Below are positions 15,756-22,999 of a stretch of 64,000 bases of DNA, one piece after another. Each line of letters starts with the position of its first letter. Position 1 is the stretch's first letter. Under the pieces are notes generated by a model. That model worked only from the letters and a program-made list of their open reading frames with translations. It was not told the DNA's origin and made no database searches. Location: assembly GCA_910584205.1 (NCBI GenBank), contig CAJUAA010000002.1, positions 159,856 to 223,855 on the forward strand, written 5' to 3'. This stretch comes from an uncultured Lachnospiraceae bacterium (lineage in GTDB: Bacteria > Bacillota > Clostridia > Lachnospirales > Lachnospiraceae). Position numbers and translations under genes: made by a program.

Positions 15756-16957
15756 AACCATATTTAAGAGTGTGCGCGGAGATCAATCTGAACGCAGCGG
15801 CATATAATCTAAACAGCATGAAGGAGAATCTGGAGGACGGCACCCGGATGATCGCTGTGGTGAAGACGGACGGCTACGGCCATGGAGCGATCCCCATCGC
15901 CCGGATGGCGGAAGCATACGACTATCTGTGGGGATTTGCCACGGCTACGGTGGAAGAGGCGCTGCAGCTTCGTCAGGCCGGGATCAGAAAGCCGGTTCTG
16001 ATCCTGGGATTTACCTTTCCGGACGCGTGTGAGGAGATCGTCCGCCAGGAGATCCGCCCGACGGTCTTTACCATGGCTGCGGCAGAGCAGCTTTCCCGGG
16101 AGGCTGTCCGCCAGGGGCGGACAGTATCAATACATATCAAAGTGGACACCGGCATGTCCAGGATCGGCCTGAAAGACGATCGGGAGGGGGCGGAGCTGGT
16201 CCGTGAGATCAGCCTTCTGCCCAATGTGGAGCTGGAAGGGCTGTATACGCATTTTGCCAGAGCGGATGAAAGAGACAAGGGGCCGGCCAGAGAGCAGCTG
16301 GCCCGTTTTCAGGCGTTTGCAGAGCTTCTGAAAGACCGGGGCGTAAAGATCCGGATGCACCACTGTTCCAACAGCGCCGGGATCTTTGACCTGAAGGATG
16401 CCAACATGGATGCGGTCCGGGCCGGGATCTCCATCTACGGCCTGTATCCTTCGGAGGATGTGAACCGGCTGGCAGTGCCCGTCATACCGGTCATGACCCT
16501 GAAGAGCCATGTGGTCTATGTAAAGGAGATCGGGCCCGGAACGTCCGTCAGCTACGGAGGGACTTTTACGGCGGAGAAGCCCATGCGGATCGCCACGGTT
16601 CCCGTGGGCTACGGGGACGGCTATCCCCGTTCGCTGTCCAACAAAGGAAAAGTGATCATACGGGGCAGGCAGGCGTCCATCCTGGGGCGGATCTGCATGG
16701 ACCAGTTTATGGTGGATGTGACGGACATACCGGAGGCCCGCCCGGGGGATCTGGTGACCCTGATCGGAACGGACGGAGGAAACGGGATCACCATGGAAGA
16801 CCTGGGCGGGCTGTCCGGGCGTTTCAACTATGAGCTTGCCTGCGATATCGGCAAACGGGTCCCCCGCCGGTTCTGGAAGGACGGAAGGGTGGTGGCGGAG
16901 CAGGATTATTTCGAGGCCACGGGCCTCACGGAACTGTGGGAAGAAGCAGAGCCGTAA
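15752..16957 (+). CDS. alr: Alanine racemase
   Basis: 401 residues from the ATG at 15752, preceded by GGAGGAAAAGG and overlapping the nnrD stop. Converts L- to D-alanine for peptidoglycan. The PLP lysine is in 'IAVVKTDGYGHGAIPIA' (about residue 37); 'KVDTGMSRIGL', 'LEGLYTHFARADERD', 'MHHCSNSAGI', 'VRAGISIYGLYPS', the second catalytic Tyr in 'GTSVSYGGTFTA', and 'VGYGDGYPRSLSNKG' complete the fold-type III pattern. Normal length is about 370-390 residues, with a small C-terminal extension here. Confidence 0.95.
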   Translation: MKPYLRVCAEINLNAAAYNLNSMKENLEDGTRMIAVVKTDGYGHGAIPIARMAEAYDYLWGFATATVEEALQLRQAGIRKPVLILGFTFPDACEEIVRQEIRPTVFTMAAAEQLSREAVRQGRTVSIHIKVDTGMSRIGLKDDREGAELVREISLLPNVELEGLYTHFARADERDKGPAREQLARFQAFAELLKDRGVKIRMHHCSNSAGIFDLKDANMDAVRAGISIYGLYPSEDVNRLAVPVIPVMTLKSHVVYVKEIGPGTSVSYGGTFTAEKPMRIATVPVGYGDGYPRSLSNKGKVIIRGRQASILGRICMDQFMVDVTDIPEARPGDLVTLIGTDGGNGITMEDLGGLSGRFNYELACDIGKRVPRRFWKDGRVVAEQDYFEATGLTELWEEAEP

Positions 16958-17111
16958 GGAAAACAGAGCCGCGGGAAGAAACAGAACGGTCAGAAATACA
17001 GGACAGTAAGAAAGAAATATGCGGGCAGGTGAATAAAACAGGAAGTGACTGGAAATACTCTGACTGAAAAAGCCAAAAAACAGAAAGTCTGGCAGATCGG
17101 AGTGAAAGAAA

Positions 17112-17459
17112 TTGATTATCAGACGTGGAGATGTCTACTACGCAGATTTAAGGCCGGTGGTCGGTTCGGAGCAGGGCGGAATCCGTCCGGTGCTGATTAT
17201 CCAGAATGACATCGGGAACAGACACAGTCCGACGGTTATCTGTGCAGCGATCACATCAAAGATGAACAAGGCAAAGCTTCCGACCCATGTGGAGCTGGAG
17301 GCGTCCTCTTATCATATGGTGAAAGATTCCGTGATCCTGCTGGAACAGCTCAGGACCATAGACAAAAAAAGACTGAAGGATAAAGTATGCCATCTGGATG
17401 CTTCCATTCTGGAAAAAATAGATTCCGCATTGAAAATCAGCCTGGAATTGGATACATAG
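17112..17459 (+). CDS. ndoA: MazF/EndoA-type mRNA interferase (PemK family)
   Basis: 115 residues starting with TTG at 17112; no ATG lies close, and the family normally begins with the same residues ('IIRRGDVYYADLRPVVGSEQ'). CGGAG precedes it. 'GGIRPVLIIQNDIGNRHSPT', 'AAITSKMNKAKLPTHVEL' and 'DSVILLEQLRTIDKKRL' match Bacillus EndoA/MazF, a sequence-specific ribonuclease acting on mRNA. It sits after alr, as in many Firmicutes, but I find no mazE-like antitoxin in the 155 bp between them or just downstream, so the cognate antitoxin must be elsewhere or unrecognisable. Confidence 0.92.
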   Translation: MIIRRGDVYYADLRPVVGSEQGGIRPVLIIQNDIGNRHSPTVICAAITSKMNKAKLPTHVELEASSYHMVKDSVILLEQLRTIDKKRLKDKVCHLDASILEKIDSALKISLELDT

Positions 17460-17559
17460 GCTTGCCAACCCGGATTTCCCATGCTAAAATGTTCATGACC
17501 ATGAGCAGTGGAAATACAAAGGAAAAACAACAGACAGAAGAAAGAAAAGGAGAAGATTT

Positions 17560-18288
17560 ATGTCAGGACATTCCAAGTTCGCCAACATAAAGCATAAAAA
17601 AGAGAAAAACGACGCGGCAAAGGGAAAGATCTTTACGATCATCGGCCGTGAGCTGGCGGTGGCCGTAAAGGAAGGCGGGCCGGACCCCAATAACAACAGC
17701 CGTCTGCGTGACGTGATCGCCAAGGCAAAGGCCAACAACATGCCCAACGATACCATTGACCGCGGAATCAAGCGCGCGGCCGGCGACGCGAACGCGGTCA
17801 ATTATGAGCATGTTACATATGAAGGATACGGACCCGGCGGAGTGGCGATTATCGTGGAGGCGCTGACGGACAACAAGAACCGGACGGCTTCCAACGTGCG
17901 CAACGCGTTTACAAAAGGCAACGGCAGCATGGGGACCACCGGATGCGTATCCTATATGTTCGATCAGAAAGGGCAGATCATCATCGACCGGGAAGAGTGT
18001 GAGATGGACGCCGACGACCTGATGATGCTGGCTCTGGACGCAGGAGCGGAAGATTTTTCGGAGGAAGAGGACAGCTTTGAGATCCTGACTGCCCCGGAGG
18101 ATTTCTCCGCGGTGCGGGAAGCGCTGGAAAAGGCGGGGATCGCCATGGCGGAGGCTGAGGTGACCATGATTCCCCAGACCTATACGGCACTGAGCGATGA
18201 GAACGATATCAAGTTCCTGAACCGTACACTGGACCTTCTGGACGACGATGACGATGTGCAGGCGGTCTATCATAACTGGGAAGAGTAA
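17560..18288 (+). CDS. yebC: YebC/PmpR family protein
   Basis: 242 residues, the normal length. 'MSGHSKFANIKHKKEKNDAA' start, 'NNNSRLRDVIAKAKANNMPN', 'YEGYGPGGVAIIVEALTDNK', 'FTKGNGSMGTTGCVSYMFDQ' and an acidic C-terminus ('LDLLDDDDDVQAVYHNWEE') are diagnostic. The family was named as a transcriptional regulator; recent work on relatives links it to rescue of ribosomes stalled at proline stretches, so either role may apply. GAAAAGGAG precedes the ATG. The next gene begins within 10 bp. Confidence 0.95.
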   Translation: MSGHSKFANIKHKKEKNDAAKGKIFTIIGRELAVAVKEGGPDPNNNSRLRDVIAKAKANNMPNDTIDRGIKRAAGDANAVNYEHVTYEGYGPGGVAIIVEALTDNKNRTASNVRNAFTKGNGSMGTTGCVSYMFDQKGQIIIDREECEMDADDLMMLALDAGAEDFSEEEDSFEILTAPEDFSAVREALEKAGIAMAEAEVTMIPQTYTALSDENDIKFLNRTLDLLDDDDDVQAVYHNWEE

Positions 18289-18296
18289 GGGTGGCC

Positions 18297-19205
18297 ATGT
18301 TTAAAGAAGGAACATGCCCCAGATGCCATGAGAAGATACAGGTTCCTGACGACCGGGAAAAAATCCTCTGCATGTACTGCGGGCAGGAGATCCGCGTGGA
18401 TGAGGCGCTGGGCGGAAAAAAAGAGATGGATCTGGCGGCGTACGGCGAGCATTACAACCGTGCGCTGGAGGGACTGCAGGAACTGGTACGGACCTGCTAC
18501 CGGCCCATGCAGGATTTTAAGAAACATCTGTATGAGGGCGTTTTTGACGCGTTTTATTCCGGACATCGGCGGGTATTCGAGGCTATGGAATATGTCTACC
18601 GGTGTGAAGAGAATCAGGAGCGCTGGCTGGAAAAGATGGCGGAGTGCGTGATCGAGGAAGTGAAGGCGGATTTGAATACGTACAAATTCAAAAGCCAGAA
18701 AAACCAGCGGCTTCTGGATTACAACTTCCAGATCAGCGTCTATCTGGTGCCGGCGCTTCTGAAGTATCCGGCCGGAGTTTCAGAACCCTTTGCGGACCTG
18801 TTGATCGAACGCTGGAACAAAGCGTTCGGCACTTCCATCGGCAAGGCAAGATTCGACGATATCGACAGCGGCTTTCACCGGAAGCTGTGCTATATCACCA
18901 CGGCGGTGTGCGAGAGCCTGGGGAAGGGCGGGGACTGCCGGGAGCTGAACCTTCTGAAGGAATACCGGGACACCTGTCTGGAGTCCACTCCAGAGGGACA
19001 TGCCCTGGTGGAAGAGTACTATGACATTGCGCCTACGATCGTAAAACGGATCGGCCGCCGGCCGGACCGGAAGGAGATCTATGAGAGACTGTACCGGGAT
19101 TACCTGCTGCCCTGTATCCGCAGCATTGAAGCCCGGGATTACGACGCCTGCCAGGAACGGTATCAGAAAATGGTACTTGATTTGAAAACGCAGTATATAC
19201 ATTAA
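18297..19205 (+). CDS. Zinc-ribbon protein with CFI-box-like C-terminal domain
   Basis: About 302 residues. The ATG at 18297 is preferred (AAGGG upstream); an in-frame GTG lies at 18291. A zinc ribbon (CPRCHEKIQ...CMYCGQEI, two CxxC pairs) fills residues 6-30. The C-terminal part has 'CYITTAVCESLGKGGDC', 'LLKEYRDTCLESTPEGHALV' and 'YYDIAPTIVKRI', matching the CFI-box domain seen at the end of various Firmicute proteins. The middle is helical and unassigned. It follows yebC directly and is probably co-transcribed. Function unknown; no membrane segment is visible. Confidence 0.75.
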   Translation: MFKEGTCPRCHEKIQVPDDREKILCMYCGQEIRVDEALGGKKEMDLAAYGEHYNRALEGLQELVRTCYRPMQDFKKHLYEGVFDAFYSGHRRVFEAMEYVYRCEENQERWLEKMAECVIEEVKADLNTYKFKSQKNQRLLDYNFQISVYLVPALLKYPAGVSEPFADLLIERWNKAFGTSIGKARFDDIDSGFHRKLCYITTAVCESLGKGGDCRELNLLKEYRDTCLESTPEGHALVEEYYDIAPTIVKRIGRRPDRKEIYERLYRDYLLPCIRSIEARDYDACQERYQKMVLDLKTQYIH

Positions 19206-19227
19206 AAGAACGAGAGAAATCCGCTCT

Positions 19228-19265
19228 GGACGGGCCGAAAGAGGCGCCGGACGGGCGGAAAGAGG
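19228..19265 (+). repeat. Short tandem duplication before metY
   Basis: Two 17-bp copies (19228-19244 and 19249-19265) differing at one base, period 21 bp. The second copy supplies the AAAGAGGGG ribosome binding site of metY. Confidence 0.6.
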
Positions 19266-19274
19266 GGAAAAGAA

Positions 19275-20558
19275 ATGGAAAAGACATACAGGCCGGATAC
19301 CATCTGCGTACAGGCCGGATGGAAACCGAAAAAAGGAGAGCCGAGGGTGCTTCCGATCTATCAGAGTACCACATTCAAATACGATACCACCGATGAGATG
19401 GGCAGGCTTTTTGCGCTGGAGGACGAAGGATATTTTTATACCCGGCTGCAGAATCCCACCAACGACGCGGTGGCGGAGAAGATCGCCCGGCTGGAGGGCG
19501 GAGTGGCCGCCATGCTGACCGCTTCCGGGCAGGCGGCAAATTTCTATACGATCGCCAACCTGTGCCAGGCCGGGGACCATATCGTATGTTCCGCCAAAGT
19601 TTACGGAGGAACGTTCAATCTGTATGCGGCGACGATCAAAAAGCTTGGCATCGACTGTACGTTTGTGGACCCGGACGATCCGGCGGAGAAGATCGAGCAG
19701 GCGTTCAATGAGAATACAAAGGCCGTCATCGGCGAGACCATCGCCAATCCGGCGCTGACCGTGCTGGATATCGAAAAATTTGCCGGACTGGCCCATAAGC
19801 ACGGAGTCCCGCTGATCGTGGACAATACCTTCGCCACGCCGGTCAACTGCCGTCCCTTTGAGTTCGGAGCGGATATCGTGACCCATTCCACGACCAAATA
19901 TATGGACGGACACGCCATGGCAGTGGGCGGCTGTATCGTGGACAGCGGCAATTTTGACTGGGAAGCCCATGCGGAGAAGTTCCCGGGACTGACGACGCCC
20001 GACGAGACTTACCATGGAGTGGTCTATACGAAGCAGTTCGGGAAAAAAGCGTTTATTACAAAGGCGACGGCTCAGCTGATGCGCGACCTGGGCAGCATCC
20101 AGTCTCCCATGAACGCTTTTCTGCTGAATGTGGGGCTTGAGACTCTGCCTCTTCGTATGGAGAAGCACTGCAGCAACGCCAGAAAGGTGGCGGAATTCCT
20201 GAAGAGCCATGAGAAGGTGGAATTTGTCAACTGCGCCATGCTGGAGGGCGATCCGTATTATGAGCTGGCTCAGAAATACATGCCGAACGGTACATGCGGC
20301 GTGATCTCCTTCGGCCTGAAAGGGACGAGAGAGGATGCGGTCCGCTTTATGGACAGCCTGAAACTCTGCGCCATCGTCACCCATGTGGCGGATGCCAGAA
20401 CATGTGTTCTTCATCCTGCCAGCCATACCCATCGTCAGATGAACGACGAACAGCTTCGGGAAGCCGGCGTGACGCCGGGCATGATCCGTCTGTCCGTAGG
20501 GATCGAGCACCCGCAGGATCTGATCGAGGATCTGGAGCAGGCGCTTCTGCAGGTATAG
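19275..20558 (+). CDS. metY: O-acetylhomoserine sulfhydrylase (aminocarboxypropyltransferase)
   Basis: 427 residues, the normal length of MetY-type Cys/Met metabolism PLP enzymes. It makes homocysteine from O-acetylhomoserine and sulfide. 'YRPDTICVQAGWKPKKGEPR', 'VLPIYQSTTFKYDTTDEM', 'YTRLQNPTNDAVAEKIARLE', 'GQAANFYTIANL' and 'DNTFATPVNCRPFEFGADIV' are followed by the PLP lysine in 'THSTTKYMDGHAMAVGG' (about residue 207). 'HRQMNDEQLREAGVTPGMIRLSVGIE' spans the C-terminal signature (quoted in two parts: HRQMNDEQL and RLSVGIEHPQD). No S-box or T-box leader is visible upstream. Confidence 0.93.
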   Translation: MEKTYRPDTICVQAGWKPKKGEPRVLPIYQSTTFKYDTTDEMGRLFALEDEGYFYTRLQNPTNDAVAEKIARLEGGVAAMLTASGQAANFYTIANLCQAGDHIVCSAKVYGGTFNLYAATIKKLGIDCTFVDPDDPAEKIEQAFNENTKAVIGETIANPALTVLDIEKFAGLAHKHGVPLIVDNTFATPVNCRPFEFGADIVTHSTTKYMDGHAMAVGGCIVDSGNFDWEAHAEKFPGLTTPDETYHGVVYTKQFGKKAFITKATAQLMRDLGSIQSPMNAFLLNVGLETLPLRMEKHCSNARKVAEFLKSHEKVEFVNCAMLEGDPYYELAQKYMPNGTCGVISFGLKGTREDAVRFMDSLKLCAIVTHVADARTCVLHPASHTHRQMNDEQLREAGVTPGMIRLSVGIEHPQDLIEDLEQALLQV

Positions 20559-20594
20559 GGAATTTTGCTTCGTCATTCATAAAATGTATAGAAT

Positions 20595-20644
20595 CCCGTC
20601 TTTTCCGCCATACTAACGATAATTTTGTATGGCAGAAAGGCGGG
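20595..20644 (+). terminator. Long hairpin between metY and tepA
   Basis: Arms 20595-20613 and 20627-20644 are nearly complementary over 18 bp (CCCGTCTTTTCCGCCATAC against GTATGGCAGAAAGGCGGG), followed by AATTTTTA. It can terminate metY transcription. Its right arm also contains the AAAGGCGGG ribosome binding site of tepA, so it could occlude tepA translation in read-through transcripts. Confidence 0.6.
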
Positions 20645-20651
20645 AATTTTT

Positions 20652-21320
20652 ATGGCGGAAAATCAGGATGAGCTGGAGAAATACGGGCAGCCGGAGGAAC
20701 TGCGGGACAGGGAAAAATCGCATATCCAGCTGTTGTCGATCATCGGAGAGGTGGAAGGGCATGAATGTCTGGCAGCCAACAGCAAGACGACAAAATATGA
20801 ACATGTGATCCCCATGCTGGCGGCGGTGGAGGAGAATGAGGACATTCACGGCCTGCTGGTCATGATCAATACCGTGGGCGGGGATGTGGAGAGCGGGCTT
20901 GCCATCGCGGAGATGATCGCGTCCATCAGTAAGCCCTCCGTGTCGCTGGTGCTGGGAGGAAGCCACTCCATCGGCGTTCCTCTGGCGGTTTCCACCAACT
21001 ATTCGTTTATTGTCCCCACCGGGACCATGATGATCCATCCGGTCCGGATGACCGGGCTCATCATCGGTGTGGCACAGACCTTTGACTATTTTCAGAAGAT
21101 TCAGGACCGGATCAGCGGGTTTATCGTAGAACACAGCCGAATCCACAAGGAGCGCCTGATGAAGCTGATGCTGGAAACCGGAGAACTGACCAAGGATGTG
21201 GGAAGCGTGCTTGTGGGAACCCAGGCGGTGCAGGAAGGCATCATCGACGAGGTGGGCGGAATCAGTTCCGCCTATCGGAAACTTCGGGAGCTGATGGGCG
21301 AACAGCCTTTGCAATCTTAA
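20652..21320 (+). CDS. tepA: ClpP-like serine protease, TepA (translocation-enhancing protein) type
   Basis: 222 residues from the ATG at 20652, which has AAAGGCGGG upstream; an in-frame TTG at 20625 is inside the hairpin. 'INTVGGDVESGLAIAEMIAS' is the crotonase-like ClpP core; the nucleophile Ser lies in 'GGSHSIGVPLAVS' and the His in 'MMIHPVRMTG'. The 'GGSHSIGVPLA' form, rather than the ClpP 'GQAASMGAFLL', points to the TepA/YmfB subgroup, reported to help protein export or signal-peptide degradation. No signal peptide is visible. It lies between metY and pepD, with its own leader hairpin. Confidence 0.85.
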   Translation: MAENQDELEKYGQPEELRDREKSHIQLLSIIGEVEGHECLAANSKTTKYEHVIPMLAAVEENEDIHGLLVMINTVGGDVESGLAIAEMIASISKPSVSLVLGGSHSIGVPLAVSTNYSFIVPTGTMMIHPVRMTGLIIGVAQTFDYFQKIQDRISGFIVEHSRIHKERLMKLMLETGELTKDVGSVLVGTQAVQEGIIDEVGGISSAYRKLRELMGEQPLQS

Positions 21321-21337
21321 GAGAGGTGTGGTACACT
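21309..21337 (+). promoter_or_regulatory. Predicted promoter of pepD
   Basis: TTGCAA at 21309-21314 and TACACT at 21332-21337 with a 17-bp spacer, overlapping the end of tepA and about 100 bp before the pepD start. Confidence 0.5.
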
Positions 21338-21435
21338 GTAGCTTAAGACAGAGGTGCGAAGCGTCGGGAAGCGGAGCCTGTATGGTGTACGGGACGGCTC
21401 CGGCAGAGGCGGCAGCTCAGACAGGAGATAGAAAA

Positions 21436-22887
21436 ATGGGTAGATTAAGTGATCTGGAACCGAAAGCTGTGTGGAAGTATTTTGAAGAGATCTGCGGGAT
21501 TCCCCATGGGTCGGGAAATGAGAAGGCCATCAGTGACTACTGCGTGGCATTTGCCGGAGAACGGGGACTGAAGGTCTGGCAGGACGAGGCGTGGAACGTG
21601 GTTATTGTTAAGGAAGCCGTCAGCGGATATGAGGACCAGGAGCCGCTGATCCTTCAGGGCCATCTGGACATGGTGTGCGAAAAGAAGCCGGACTGTGAGA
21701 TCGATTTTGAAAAGGACGGACTTTGCCCTGTGGTGGACGGAGACTTTGTCTGCGCAGAAGGGACCACGCTGGGCGGAGATGACGGCATCGCGGTCGCCTA
21801 TGCCCTGGCGGCGCTGGCAGACGAAGAACTCCGCCATCCGAGGCTGGAGGTCATCTTTACGACCAGCGAGGAAGTGGGGATGGACGGAGCGGCCGCTCTG
21901 GACGTATCCATGCTTCGGGGCCATACGCTTCTGAATATGGATTCGGAAGAAGAGGGAATTCTACTGGCAGGATGCGCAGGCGGCTGCAGCGCCGGGATCC
22001 ACCTTCCTCTGGAACGGGAGAAAAGGAGCGGGATCCATGCGGTTCTGACGCTTCAGGGCCTGACCGGCGGACATTCCGGTGCGGAGATCCACAAAGGCAG
22101 GGGGAACGCGAACCGCCTGCTGTCCGCTCTGCTGGAAGAGCTGCGGGAACAGGCGGAGTACCGCCTGATCTCTGTGGAAGGCGGCCAGAAAGACAACGCC
22201 ATCCCGAGAAGCTGCAGGGCAGAACTGATGTTCGATGGCAAGGCATCCTGGCAGAAGGCGGAAGTTTACTGCCGGGAGGCGGAGGAACGCCTGCGGAAAA
22301 CGTATGCCGGAACGGATCGGGAGCTTAGGCTTATTTTTGTGAAAGAAGGAAAAAAGGAAGCGGAAACCTTTACGGAAGCGTCCTTTGCACATGCCATGGC
22401 ACTCCTGAACCGCCTGCCCAACGGCGTCCTGCAGATGAGCGGCGACATTGAAGGGCTGGTGCAGACTTCCCTGAATCTTGGAATCGTCAGGACAGAAGAG
22501 CAGGAGCTGGTCCTGCGCTACTCCATAAGAAGTTCCGTCAGCGCGGAGAAGGAAGCGCTGGTGGAGCAGATCCGGCAGTCCGTCCGTCAGGAAGGCGGAA
22601 TCATGAAGACCAACGGAGACTACCCTGCGTGGGAGTACCGGAAGGATTCTCCGTTCCGGGATGACTGCGTACGGATTTACCGGGAACTGTTTGGGACAGA
22701 GCCGAAGGTGGAAGCGATCCATGCCGGCCTGGAATGCGGGCTTCTGGCGTCCAAAATTCCGGATCTGGATGCGATCTCCATGGGGCCGCAGATGTACGGC
22801 ATCCATACGACGGAAGAGAAGCTGTGCATCGCTTCCGTGGAGCGGATGTGGCGGTATATCCGGAAGATCATTGAACGGAGAAGCTGA
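21436..22887 (+). CDS. pepD: Aminoacyl-histidine dipeptidase PepD (M20C family)
   Basis: 483 residues from the ATG at 21436 (ACAGGAG upstream), the usual length. Metal-binding and catalytic segments are clear: 'FEEICGIPHGSGNEKAISDY', 'LILQGHLDMVCEKK' (His and Asp), 'GTTLGGDDGIAVAYALA', 'VIFTTSEEVGMDGAAALD' (general base Glu), and 'AIHAGLECGLLASKIPDLDA' near the C-terminus. It splits Xaa-His and other dipeptides in the cytoplasm, feeding amino acid use. There is no signal peptide. The frame is open further upstream to 21328, but those residues do not match the family. Confidence 0.93.
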   Translation: MGRLSDLEPKAVWKYFEEICGIPHGSGNEKAISDYCVAFAGERGLKVWQDEAWNVVIVKEAVSGYEDQEPLILQGHLDMVCEKKPDCEIDFEKDGLCPVVDGDFVCAEGTTLGGDDGIAVAYALAALADEELRHPRLEVIFTTSEEVGMDGAAALDVSMLRGHTLLNMDSEEEGILLAGCAGGCSAGIHLPLEREKRSGIHAVLTLQGLTGGHSGAEIHKGRGNANRLLSALLEELREQAEYRLISVEGGQKDNAIPRSCRAELMFDGKASWQKAEVYCREAEERLRKTYAGTDRELRLIFVKEGKKEAETFTEASFAHAMALLNRLPNGVLQMSGDIEGLVQTSLNLGIVRTEEQELVLRYSIRSSVSAEKEALVEQIRQSVRQEGGIMKTNGDYPAWEYRKDSPFRDDCVRIYRELFGTEPKVEAIHAGLECGLLASKIPDLDAISMGPQMYGIHTTEEKLCIASVERMWRYIRKIIERRS

Positions 22888-22909
22888 AAAAAGCGGAATA
22901 AAAAAATGT

Positions 22910-22938
22910 TAGACAGATAGGACAGTATCCATTATAAT
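22910..22938 (+). promoter_or_regulatory. Predicted promoter of the hybrid histidine kinase
   Basis: TAGACA at 22910-22915 and TATAAT at 22933-22938 with a 17-bp spacer. Confidence 0.6.
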
Positions 22939-22999
22939 GAAAGCGTGGCAGAGTGTGGGATGCATTTTGCCGCGCTGATTTATTATGAAGGAGTTTTAC

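Noticed and set aside
18780..20576. 598-codon minus-strand frame across two genes
   Set aside because: Antisense to metY and the zinc-ribbon gene, both well supported by motifs.
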